Below are positions 47,207 to 55,697 of a stretch of 58,531 nucleotides of DNA, piece by piece. Origin of the DNA: Aeromonas allosaccharophila (GTDB lineage: Bacteria > Pseudomonadota > Gammaproteobacteria > Enterobacterales > Aeromonadaceae); contig NZ_CDBR01000079.1 in assembly GCF_000819685.1 (NCBI RefSeq), positions 1 through 58,531 on the forward strand, written 5' to 3'. The notes under the pieces were generated by a model, which saw only the letters and a list, made by a program, of their open reading frames with translations, was not told where the DNA came from and did no database searches. Position 1 is the first letter of the stretch. Each line of letters begins with the position of its first letter. Made by a program: the position numbers and the translations under genes.

Positions 47207-49379
47207 CCAAAAAATTGTATCTAACACAAAAAATAAATCCGAGTTGCTTATTGTTGATATCTGTCTGGATAACAGGTTAATAGCTGTATCAGATTTGTTG
47301 ACTGACTCACCTAAGCGCCCATTTTTTATTTCTTTGGAACATGTCGAGTCTGATATAAATTCTGCTAGGGTTTCTATTGCAGATCATGATTTTCCAGAGA
47401 TATTCTATCAACCAGATTCAGCTTTTGATCCTAGATGGATTGATAAAAGAGATCAATGTCTTGCTACTATCAAACCACTGATAGTAGATCCAGATCTTAA
47501 ACATCGTTATCTATATGGTGAATCAAACGGCATATTGAAACAACTCATAATTCAGTCAGGTCGTAGTAAAAAATATGTAAGCAGTTGTTTGAATCGCTAT
47601 TTCAAATGTGGAGGGATGAAAAATTCACTATTGCCACGATATTACGAGTGTGGTTTGAATCATCAACTACCAACTAAAACTATTAAGTTGGACGATGGGA
47701 AAATCTGTCTGGCCTCAAAAAGAGGACGTGAAACTAATTACGGCAATCCTTATCGAGGTATTACCCAGCAGGACATTAAAAACATTGATTTATTCTCAAA
47801 GTCGATTCGCTCTGGAGAGGAAGTCGTTCTCTCTAAATTATATTTAGACTATTGTATGACCTATGCATCTGTCGAATTGAGTCCAAAAAGTGTTGGAGAT
47901 GGTGAAGTATCAGAATCAGTGAAAGTATTACTTCCAAAAGATCACTTGATTTCTCCCCGTTCATTCAAACGACAATTAATGAAATGTATCGATAAACTAA
48001 CATTTATCAAAAAGCGAGTTGGTAGCATTAATTATGCGCGAGATCATGCGGCTAAACCTGGTGTGGCTAAAAAAGGGCTGCGCGGACCAACTTATCGGTA
48101 TGAAATAGATAGTACCATTGCCGACATTTATATTCGTGATGAATATTCACAAGATGAATTAGTGAGTATTGGACGACCTACAATATATTTGGTTGTTGAT
48201 ACGTATAGTACCATGATTGTTGGAATTCATGTGGGATTTGGCAATCCCTGCTGGCATGGTGCCAGTCAGGCTCTTTTTAATGCCATGAGTAATAAAATTG
48301 ATTTCTGTCGGGAGTATGGCGTTGATATAAAGGAGTCTGAATGGCCCTGCCAAGAAGTATGTCGTGAGTTAACGATGGATCGGGGATCTGAAAATTCGGA
48401 TAACAATATTACTGCAATATTGCAAGGCCAAATCGGCATCAAGGCCGCAAATTTAAATGCACTCCACCGTGGCGATATGAAAGGCACGGTCGAAAAAAGC
48501 TTCCATTTACTGCAAGAAATGGCAATACCACCTCATGCAGGAAAAGTGATGAAAGTGCCGAAAAAAGAGGACCAACATCCGTCTCGTAAACCATTGTATA
48601 GTTACAGCGACTTTATGAACCGCTTGATAAATACTATTCTCTTTTTGAATAATAATCGCGCTAGTATTAATTCTCAAAACTTTGAAATGTCACGAGATGG
48701 TGTTGGTTTTACTCCTCGTGATGTCTGGAATTGGGGGCTAAAGCAAGCTGTCATAGGTTCCAGAGTGTCCGCAGATAAGCTGCGTTTTGCATTATTGCCC
48801 GAGGCTGAGGCAACGGTTATGTCACAGGGCATTTATTTTAGAGGCTTGTACTATAGTTGCAATGAAATTGTTCGTAGGAACTATCTGGATAAAGCCAGGA
48901 ATCTTGGTAGGTTTAAGATTAAAATTCGCTACTCAGATGTCACCACCAATTATATATGGCTTAAAGATGCGGTATTGGGCGATGTTATCCAGTTGGATAT
49001 TAATGACCGGAGTGAGGCCTATAAAAATCATAATTGGGAGAATGTCATGCGACAGCAGGAAATCACTAAGGAACGTCTCGCAAATATGAAGGAGCGCGAG
49101 TTCAGTGAGCGAGTCGCACTTGTACAAAAGTTCGATAAACAGGATAAACAAATACAGGCCAGTATCAGGCGGCATATAAAAAGCAATGCCAAAAGCATTC
49201 AAGGCGGCATGAAAGATCGCAAAATGATAGATGCTGCCATGCAACGACATCGGGAGGGGCAGTCCATTGTTGCCGAATTGGTTCCTGTCGCTCAGCTAGA
49301 TACAAATCCTCGACCATTATCGGCGATAGGCCAGCAAGATCTCACTGATCCAACAATATTCACAGTTCAGGAAAAGTAA
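47196..49379 (+). CDS. tnsB: Tn7-like DDE transposase TnsB
   Basis: The product is 727 aa from the ATG at 47196, preferred over a TTG at 47157 because of a GAGGG site. The N-terminal DNA-binding region (about 1-250) is followed by an rve-type catalytic domain: YEIDSTIADIYI holds the first Asp, LTMDRGSEN the second, and KGTVEKSFHLL the Glu. A C-terminal beta-barrel and a charged tail, predicted helical, follow; the tail probably contacts TnsC. TnsB recognises the 15-bp repeats at both ends. The gene is intact and of normal length. Confidence 0.92.
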   Translation: MRINQKIVSNTKNKSELLIVDICLDNRLIAVSDLLTDSPKRPFFISLEHVESDINSARVSIADHDFPEIFYQPDSAFDPRWIDKRDQCLATIKPLIVDPDLKHRYLYGESNGILKQLIIQSGRSKKYVSSCLNRYFKCGGMKNSLLPRYYECGLNHQLPTKTIKLDDGKICLASKRGRETNYGNPYRGITQQDIKNIDLFSKSIRSGEEVVLSKLYLDYCMTYASVELSPKSVGDGEVSESVKVLLPKDHLISPRSFKRQLMKCIDKLTFIKKRVGSINYARDHAAKPGVAKKGLRGPTYRYEIDSTIADIYIRDEYSQDELVSIGRPTIYLVVDTYSTMIVGIHVGFGNPCWHGASQALFNAMSNKIDFCREYGVDIKESEWPCQEVCRELTMDRGSENSDNNITAILQGQIGIKAANLNALHRGDMKGTVEKSFHLLQEMAIPPHAGKVMKVPKKEDQHPSRKPLYSYSDFMNRLINTILFLNNNRASINSQNFEMSRDGVGFTPRDVWNWGLKQAVIGSRVSADKLRFALLPEAEATVMSQGIYFRGLYYSCNEIVRRNYLDKARNLGRFKIKIRYSDVTTNYIWLKDAVLGDVIQLDINDRSEAYKNHNWENVMRQQEITKERLANMKEREFSERVALVQKFDKQDKQIQASIRRHIKSNAKSIQGGMKDRKMIDAAMQRHREGQSIVAELVPVAQLDTNPRPLSAIGQQDLTDPTIFTVQEK

Positions 49380-49381
49380 CC

Positions 49382-50821
49382 ATGGCGGAACCGAAATATT
49401 TTGCACACCCCAATGTGAGTTATCGTGGTAATCCCTATATTGAGGGGTTAGGTATGCCACTCTCTTCGGCACAGTTTTATGCGAACTGTGAGATTCCTTT
49501 TCACTATGAATTAGATCTTAGCGGGGTAGATGAATCGCTACATTCATATTTTATCCGTACTGCCATTGACCAACTGGCGGCGGTTTATACATCTCCAGAT
49601 GAGGCGTACCGTTTATACGACCAGATGCGACGGATGATCGAGGCCGGGTATGTTCGACGCAACCCAGTTGGGGCTGATGTACGTCGGATATTAGCTGCGA
49701 TTGATCGTGATAAGGCTGAACCGTGGAAGGCTGCACATGTATTGGAACTGGAGTTGTCGGTTCAATACAGCCTGTTACTGCTGGGACTGAGTGGACGTGG
49801 AAAGTCCACGATGGTAAAGCAGATTTGCAGGCAGATCCCACAGACGATAGAGCATGGTGATTATACGGATCACCATGGCAACGAGTTTGTTATTAACAGA
49901 ATACAGGTGACCTATCTGTATATCGAGGTACATGATCGCCGTGGCCAAAAGGCATTACTACTGAACTTGTTGGAATCGCTGGATGCAGTCACTGGCGAGG
50001 ATTACAGTCATGCGCATCGAGGTAGATCTGTCAATGAATTGATTTCGGTGGTGCAAAAGGCGTTTATCAGCCATGGGGTTGGTTTGTTGATCCTCGACGA
50101 AGCACAGAATCTGGCCAAGTCGGCCAAGAGTGAGGTGATCAGCAACAACGAAAAAACCACCATGAAATTTCTGGAGGAATTATTCAATCGAGTTGGTATA
50201 CCACTGATGTTTGTCGGGACGCTGGCCACGATGAAATTATTTGAAAGCGAGATGACGCTCACTCGCCGAGCGACCAAAAATGGTTCTATGCAATTGGTGA
50301 GTTGTGACCTCGAAAGCTCATTTTGGCACCGCTTTATTCGCCTGATCTGCCAGACTAGATTGCTGAAAAACCAGACAACCTCGGAAGACGTGTTGCGCCA
50401 GCACATTCATTATTTAAGCGCAGGTATTCCAGCTATTGCGACTAGCCTAGTGCGGGTCACGCTTTCGTATCTGACCCATTTGAAACCTCAAGATCAAGAT
50501 CTCTCGATAGCTGCATTGGATCGCTGCTTTAATCGCGATTTTAGAATACTCAATCCTGCGCTGACCGCATTGCGTAATGGTGCCTATTACCAATTTGAGG
50601 ATCTCTCACCGATGCTCATACTGGAATCGGTGGCGAGTGGTCATGAGGTCGCTCAGCAGGTGCAACCACAGTCTGGAACTCATCTGCTGCAAGGTGATGT
50701 TAAGCTCAGCAATAAGTCGCAGAAAATAGATGTAAAACAACAGAAAACATTGGAACAGTTATCGCCGGAATTATTGTTAGGCCAGCTTGGGTATCACCTG
50801 GATACAGGTAAGCCGAAATGA
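49382..50821 (+). CDS. tnsC: Tn7-like AAA+ regulator TnsC
   Basis: The 479-aa ATPase has Walker A GLSGRGKST at residues 135-143 and Walker B LLILDEAQNL near 235. A sensor-type stretch MFVGTLATMKLFESE and a C-terminal helical lid follow. TnsC forms filaments on target DNA marked by a TniQ/TnsD protein and activates TnsA-TnsB. The start at 49382 is 2 bp after the tnsB stop, and the end overlaps the first tniQ by 4 bp (ATGA), so tnsA-tnsB-tnsC-tniQ is one operon. Confidence 0.92.
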   Translation: MAEPKYFAHPNVSYRGNPYIEGLGMPLSSAQFYANCEIPFHYELDLSGVDESLHSYFIRTAIDQLAAVYTSPDEAYRLYDQMRRMIEAGYVRRNPVGADVRRILAAIDRDKAEPWKAAHVLELELSVQYSLLLLGLSGRGKSTMVKQICRQIPQTIEHGDYTDHHGNEFVINRIQVTYLYIEVHDRRGQKALLLNLLESLDAVTGEDYSHAHRGRSVNELISVVQKAFISHGVGLLILDEAQNLAKSAKSEVISNNEKTTMKFLEELFNRVGIPLMFVGTLATMKLFESEMTLTRRATKNGSMQLVSCDLESSFWHRFIRLICQTRLLKNQTTSEDVLRQHIHYLSAGIPAIATSLVRVTLSYLTHLKPQDQDLSIAALDRCFNRDFRILNPALTALRNGAYYQFEDLSPMLILESVASGHEVAQQVQPQSGTHLLQGDVKLSNKSQKIDVKQQKTLEQLSPELLLGQLGYHLDTGKPK

Positions 50822-51777
50822 TCCTGCATCGATTGGAGTTGCTACCGGGCGAACATCTGGGGGCGGTGGTAGGCCGGATGCATGTGTTGAGCACGCACGG
50901 AACGTTTACAGCAACGGCCCGGGCGTTGGGGCTGAGCAGCCCACAAATCCGCCCTCACCGTTTATGTCACCCCGACGATCCTACCCTCGATACCCAGTTT
51001 CGGGCACGAGACGTTCAACGTGCGTGGCAGGATCACTCTGTCGGCAATTATTTAGCCCCCTTCCTGACTCCGCACGAGCAAGGGAGCGTGGTGGCAGCGT
51101 TGGCGGGTCATACGCCGCTCCGGCTGAGGGTGACCGGCCAACATAATATACAGCACCGACACTGGCGCTGGTGCGCAGGCTGTATCGCAGAAGATCACGA
51201 GATCCATGGCATGCCGTATTACCACCGGGATCATCAGTTGCCAGGGGTGTTTCATTGTCATCGACATCAACTCGGCTTGTCCGGGTGCTGCGCAGGCTGT
51301 GGTTTTACCGCCACGCTGTTGTCGGAACAACCCATCCCTCCCTACGATAACCTCTGCTCACAGTGCGGCCACTGGGTGGGGGGATATGATGGTCATTTTA
51401 CCGAGCCGATGCGCGAGATCGAGTTAGCGTCGCTGGTATTGGCCCATTCCGCCAGCGCACTTACCCTACGCTCGCTGACCCAGTTGGTGAGTGATTCGAT
51501 GGGGATATCGGGCGAGGCGATGCGCACGGTCAAGAGTATTAAAGCGATCAATATGTGGTTCAAGCAGATGGATGCGCAGAGCGATCCCCAGACATTGGCT
51601 GCGTATTTCATCAACTCTGGACGGATCGGTCAGGGCTGGCAGTTACCCCCCCAACTGCGTAATGCACGGGGCTATCATGAGCAGTCAGCCCGAGATCCGT
51701 TGCATCCTCTGGCCCACCTTCTGCTATTGCAGCATGCAGGTATCGATCTGGTAGGGCTCCTGGGATCTGAGGGGTGA
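50818..51777 (+). CDS. TniQ/TnsD-family targeting protein 1 (short)
   Basis: The 319-aa protein has a TniQ N-terminal domain (MILHRLELLPGEHLGAVVGRM, then LTPHEQGSVV) and zinc-binding cysteine/histidine pairs of the family: RWCAGCIAEDHEIHGMPYYHRDHQLPGVFHCHRH and CCAGC. It is much shorter than typical TnsD (about 500 aa) and ends soon after a helical region. Short TniQ proteins in Tn7-like elements serve as adaptors between a target-recognition factor and TnsC. Here it may work with the longer protein downstream or offer a second target pathway. It is coupled to tnsC by ATGA. Confidence 0.85.
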   Translation: MILHRLELLPGEHLGAVVGRMHVLSTHGTFTATARALGLSSPQIRPHRLCHPDDPTLDTQFRARDVQRAWQDHSVGNYLAPFLTPHEQGSVVAALAGHTPLRLRVTGQHNIQHRHWRWCAGCIAEDHEIHGMPYYHRDHQLPGVFHCHRHQLGLSGCCAGCGFTATLLSEQPIPPYDNLCSQCGHWVGGYDGHFTEPMREIELASLVLAHSASALTLRSLTQLVSDSMGISGEAMRTVKSIKAINMWFKQMDAQSDPQTLAAYFINSGRIGQGWQLPPQLRNARGYHEQSARDPLHPLAHLLLLQHAGIDLVGLLGSEG

Positions 51778-51780
51778 GCG

Positions 51781-53397
51781 GTGTTGACCTCAGTGAGCCC
51801 AACCTATATTCCTGGCGAATCAGCCTACAGCTGGGTTAGCCAGTGTTTCGTACATTCTGCCTACAGTGACCGAAACCGCTTCTGTGAACGATTGTTCCAT
51901 CGTCCTGCCATTCGGTTGCATCCGGTATTGCCAGGCCATATTGAGGTTACTGCCCAGGCTGCTGGAGTGGATCCGCAATACCTGCTGCACTATGGCACGG
52001 GCTTCCCGCTCTATGCCTTCGCGCTGGACGAGCAATCCCAAGTCCACGCCCTAGCGGCCGCCATGCTGGGTGAGGGGAGGGGGATCATCGCCCTGTCAGG
52101 GCAGGCCGCCAGCAAACTACATTTTGGCGGTGTCTGCCTTAAATGGTGTCCCGCCTGCCTGCGGGGGGATGAACAGGTCGTGGGTTGCGGCTACTGGCAT
52201 ACGGCGCACCAACTGTACGGGGTCACCGCCTGTGAAACGCACCAGCTGCGTCTGCATACCCTGGTGGCCGGTGCAGGCGGCATCGACCGCCGATTGTTCC
52301 TGCCGGATCCCGCGATACCCTGTGAACCATCACGACCATCCGCACATGAAATCTATCTCTCTGCATATATCACCGCTCTGCATCGGCATCTGTGCGTCCA
52401 GTCACCAACGGAGTCGCTAGCGGAGCTGTACCAGCGATGGCTCGGGCAACAGGGCTATCTGACGGCCCGAGGCCATCTGCGCAGCCAGGCCCTGTTGCAG
52501 GCCATGACGGAGTTCTGGCAGGGGTTGTTTGCCGATATAACGCCGATAGTGCCGCCGGGACTGGCCAACTATCGATACGTCTCGGGGCTGGTGCACGGTG
52601 ACCGCAGTCACCACTACCTGAAACATGTGATGCTGATGGCGTTTGTGAGTCGCAGCCCAGCGGAGTTCTTCTCCATCGAGGCGCAGCAGGTGTTGCCTGT
52701 GCCGCCAGCGCGTGACGCGCAAGCCGCCGAGCGAGCAGTGCTAAGGTGGTTGGCAGAGCCGCTCTCCATGCGCCAGATCGCCCGCCACACCGGTTACAGT
52801 GTCGGTTATATCAAGCAACTCGCGTTGCGACACAACCACCCCGTCGAACACCGAATCCAGCGCATCACTGCGGCAGTGGCGCAGGGGATATGGCGGCAGG
52901 CGTTCATGGGGGTAAGCCGACAGCAGATCGCCCATTGCCATGGCGTCTCAGTCGGTGCGGTCGAAGCCATCATTCAGAGCCATCAGGGGTTGTCTGATTG
53001 GCGGCGGCATTTGGGCAGAGTGCGCAAGCTGCGTGAGCACCGCGATACATTGACGACATATCTGGCACAGCATGTCCATGCCAGTCGCGGTGTCATCGAG
53101 CAGGCGTGCCGAACGGCATTCAGCTGGCTCTATCAGCATGATCGCGTCTGGCTGTATCAGCAGTTGCCCGCTCCCAAACGGGCTGTTCACCATCCCAGCG
53201 TGGATTGGGCACAACGGGATCTGGAACTGGCTGCACGACTTGGGCAGCTGGCCGCACAGGCAAGATCATTGTCAGCCCTGGAGCGTGCGCTTGGCAAACC
53301 GGATTGGCTCAGGAAATACAAAGCTAGATTACCGCTCAGCTATGCGCTGGCTGTGCGACTTGTCGCTGCTTACGCAGCCCAGCATGCCAAACCCTGA
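51781..53397 (+). CDS. TniQ/TnsD-family targeting protein 2 (long, TnsD-like)
   Basis: The product is about 538 aa from the GTG at 51781 (a TTG follows at once). It has a TniQ domain (YIPGESAYSWVSQCFVHS), a zinc cluster (LKWCPACLRGDEQVVGCGYWHTAHQLYGVTACETHQLRL) and a long C-terminal part with HTH-like repeats (LSMRQIARHTGYSVGYIKQLA; VSRQQIAHCHGVSVGAVEAII). This layout fits TnsD, whose C-terminal domains read a specific attachment site. I infer that the site is the 3' end of gcvP, because the right-type end lies 9 bp from the gcvP stop. It starts 3 bp after the short tniQ stop. Confidence 0.88.
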   Translation: MLTSVSPTYIPGESAYSWVSQCFVHSAYSDRNRFCERLFHRPAIRLHPVLPGHIEVTAQAAGVDPQYLLHYGTGFPLYAFALDEQSQVHALAAAMLGEGRGIIALSGQAASKLHFGGVCLKWCPACLRGDEQVVGCGYWHTAHQLYGVTACETHQLRLHTLVAGAGGIDRRLFLPDPAIPCEPSRPSAHEIYLSAYITALHRHLCVQSPTESLAELYQRWLGQQGYLTARGHLRSQALLQAMTEFWQGLFADITPIVPPGLANYRYVSGLVHGDRSHHYLKHVMLMAFVSRSPAEFFSIEAQQVLPVPPARDAQAAERAVLRWLAEPLSMRQIARHTGYSVGYIKQLALRHNHPVEHRIQRITAAVAQGIWRQAFMGVSRQQIAHCHGVSVGAVEAIIQSHQGLSDWRRHLGRVRKLREHRDTLTTYLAQHVHASRGVIEQACRTAFSWLYQHDRVWLYQQLPAPKRAVHHPSVDWAQRDLELAARLGQLAAQARSLSALERALGKPDWLRKYKARLPLSYALAVRLVAAYAAQHAKP

Positions 53398-53451
53398 TGG
53401 TTGCCGTCGATATAGGCACGGCTGTCAGGGGTCAACACGAGGAGTATTGCC

Positions 53452-53751
53452 ATGAAAGTCGAAGCCATCGTCCCCACCACGCAGGTCGTCGATATTCTCT
53501 GCGATGTCTGTGGCAGTAGCACGACAACCACCATTGGTACGCAGGAGTTCGGCACGCTGGCAGCGCGCTGGGGGTATGGTTCGCAGCACGATGGTGCGCA
53601 ATATCAGGTGCATCTTTGCGAAACCTGTTTTTTCGAAGCGTTGGCAAACCTGAGGCAGGCTCATCGGTTGCAAAACCTGTTCGCGGAAGACTATCAACCC
53701 GCCGATCCGGACCACTTTGGGCGAGTTGAAGGAAATCAGGAGCTTATCTAA
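53452..53751 (+). CDS. Hypothetical protein with CxxC pairs (zinc-ribbon-like)
   Basis: The product is 99 aa. Two Cys pairs, CDVC at residues 17-20 and CETC near 56-59, suggest a zinc ribbon or knuckle; a Gln/Gly-rich segment (WGYGSQHDGAQY) lies between them. The C-terminus is acidic and has no motif I know. It has an AGGAG site (ACACGAGGAG) just before the ATG and lies 54 bp after the second tniQ. Accessory genes at this place in Tn7-like elements vary, so it may be cargo or an accessory factor. Function unknown. Confidence 0.7.
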   Translation: MKVEAIVPTTQVVDILCDVCGSSTTTTIGTQEFGTLAARWGYGSQHDGAQYQVHLCETCFFEALANLRQAHRLQNLFAEDYQPADPDHFGRVEGNQELI

Positions 53752-53919
53752 CGATGAAGCGATTGAGACCCGTCGGCTCACGCAGGAGCGTGCCAGCCTG
53801 CGCCCAACGGCAATCAGACAACAGATACTCTCGTGTTGCATGGGAATAATTGCATTCTGCCCGTCACAGCAGGTTGTCCAAGAACCTAATTTATCCTGCG
53901 CTATGAAAGGAGCCGTGGT

Positions 53920-54276
53920 ATGAAAGTTACACCAGAGGGGTGGGTGGTATTGCGTATCCCACCAGATGAAAAGGAGGAGCGAGTTGGCGTATTCAAAATA
54001 TTTGCATCTTGGCGACAAGATGACAGATGGCGACTTTCCAGCGGAACTGGAACCCTATCAACGATAGCAAGACAGGGTGACTTTCTAGTATGGAAACAGT
54101 CATCTGGTAATGATTACTGGCTGCCATTTGATGGGGAAAATGGCATGACTTTTTATACCTGCGGGGTCCTTGAGAACATGTTAAATGCGCTTGAACTAGA
54201 TCAAGGCGAGGTCATCATTCATCTCCTCAGGGATGGGCAGTTTGACTACGAAGAGCTTCGTCACCTTGAGTTTTGA
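53920..54276 (+). CDS. Hypothetical protein of unknown family
   Basis: The 118-aa protein is soluble and rich in Trp and acidic residues (GWVVLRIPPDEKEE, FASWRQDDRWRLSSGTG, DYWLPFDGENGMTFYTCG). The pattern suggests a compact beta-rich domain followed by a C-terminal helix (ENMLNALE) and an acidic tail. I recognise no family. It has an AGGAG-type site at 53908-53913 before the ATG. A gap of about 170 bp after the zinc-ribbon-like gene contains no other gene. AT content is higher than in the tniQ genes, as expected of cargo. Confidence 0.6.
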   Translation: MKVTPEGWVVLRIPPDEKEERVGVFKIFASWRQDDRWRLSSGTGTLSTIARQGDFLVWKQSSGNDYWLPFDGENGMTFYTCGVLENMLNALELDQGEVIIHLLRDGQFDYEELRHLEF

Positions 54277-54409
54277 TTGCGTCAAAATAGCTTCGGAAAT
54301 ACTGGCCATTCATGTTAATGGATTCGTTTGGGCTTAAGCGGGCGATTCGACACGCTGCAAGCGGTTGAAAGGGGTCGTTCTGGTATAAACGATGACATGT
54401 ACGGGTGAA

Positions 54410-54922
54410 TCAATAAGGGACGCCGTGTTCAATTCCTCCTGCAAGGTCGATAACCGCCTGAGCGCCCATCGGTGAGGTGAGCACCTCAGCGGGCCTTTCA
54501 CCCCCAAATCCCCAGGCTGGTCGAGTGAGCCATCGTAATGACTTGGTAATATCGCCGTTGTACAGGGATATGACAGCCTCCAGCGCTAGTACAACCCAGT
54601 AGAGGCGATCTCCCTGAGCGGGAGATAGGTGAACTCCCCGCCTGATTTGGCGACTCAACTCATCACGGTGAATGCCGATCATCGCACAAACAGTACGAGT
54701 GTCCGACCCTAGCAGGGCAACCAACTTGATGACGACCTCAGGGGAGACTCCGGCAACAATGTGCTGATGAGCCGCCAGCCTATTGCGAGGCATATCGAGG
54801 GATGCAAGAACATCGGTCACAGATGAACTGCTAGCGGTGAGAGCGTGGTTAGCACGATTCATGTAGCCAGTTGTCTCCATATGGGCTCTGTTGATGATGG
54901 TCGTGAACGTTGTCGGGCCCAA
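54410..54922 (-). CDS. Xre/MbcA/ParS-type antitoxin-like protein (orphan)
   Basis: The product is 170 aa. The N-terminal half has an HTH-like stretch (VVIKLVALLGSDTRTVCAMIGIHRDELSRQIRRG). The C-terminal half resembles the MbcA/ParS (DUF2384) toxin-binding domain: LSPAQGDRLYWVVLALEAVISLYNGDITKSLRWLTRPAWGFGGERPAEVLTSPMGAQAVIDLAGGIEHGVPY. Such proteins are antitoxins of RES-domain NAD-degrading toxins, encoded just downstream. Here no RES gene follows: the next sequence on that strand (below 54410) is non-coding and then occupied by the opposite-strand gene 53920-54276. It may be a solitary regulator or a relic. Confidence 0.78.
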   Translation of the reverse strand: MGPTTFTTIINRAHMETTGYMNRANHALTASSSSVTDVLASLDMPRNRLAAHQHIVAGVSPEVVIKLVALLGSDTRTVCAMIGIHRDELSRQIRRGVHLSPAQGDRLYWVVLALEAVISLYNGDITKSLRWLTRPAWGFGGERPAEVLTSPMGAQAVIDLAGGIEHGVPY

Positions 54923-55697
54923 TGTAATCCATCACTCAAGAGTTCATTGGGATCTCACCTAGTTTGGCGCACTTCGTTGGCCGTCGACGAAAGCGTTGGC
55001 GCTTTTGTGACGAATCAGGACCTGATTTGGCGATGAGCCGATTAGTGACGTTAATCGGCTCATTATCTAGGCCTTTTTGAGCCGATTAGGTTCTGGCATC
55101 GGCAACGCAGGCGTGTGTCAACCGGTGAGAGGTGTCATCTGATGACGAAAGCTTTCGCTCAGTCTCCGCTTTGCCGTCTGGCATCTCGCCCGAGCAGGGC
55201 TATCAACTGGCGTTCGCGTCTGCCGGTAGCGGGTGGGTCATTGAGTTAAACCGATCAAAATACCCGCTTGATGGCTTTTCTTGGAGTAAATCAGAGTGGC
55301 CTCCTCGCTGAGTCAAACTCACCAGCGATTTGTCATAAACTTTCACGCTAATCAGGCCCAGACTAGCTTCGGCTGAGGGTGTAAAACTGGCGCTAATTTA
55401 CTATTTGGCTGCGAAGTGACCATTTTGCTAAGCAAACACTGCAATTAAACATAATGGGCATTATGCGCTGACAGATTGGCATGGTGGCTTGCAATTGTGG
55501 AGGACAGTTCTTTATTCTGTTTACCATACTTTCAGTATGGCGACAGTCGTTATGGAGTAGCGTTAATACTACTCAAATAATATGGCTTGCATTGTAGGTT
55601 CTCGTAGTAGTCCAATGTGTTACATTCACAATTTCTGATGCTGTGCAACGGTCGGTTTCACGTCTAGGAATTGGGGGCATTCAGTTACCATTACCAT
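54923..55697. other. Non-coding stretch between the antitoxin and tet genes
   Basis: These 775 bp show no convincing gene. Notable content is the GAGCCGATTA repeat cluster at 55035-55088. The rest has no motif I can name. It probably marks the join between the Tn7 cargo backbone and the incoming tet segment. Confidence 0.5.
55035..55088. repeat. Three copies of GAGCCGATTA (two direct, one inverted)
   Basis: GAGCCGATTA at 55035-55044, its reverse complement TAATCGGCTC at 55052-55061 with a 7-bp GTGACGT centre, and GAGCCGATTA again at 55079-55088. The first pair forms a 27-bp dyad; the third copy lies 44 bp from the first. It could be a recombinase or regulator binding site. Confidence 0.85.

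Noticed and set aside
46334..53397. CRISPR-associated transposon (type I-F3) with hidden cas genes
   Set aside because: The products after tnsC are two TniQ-family proteins and short unknown genes. No Cas6/7/8-like sequence or repeat-spacer array is visible in the element.
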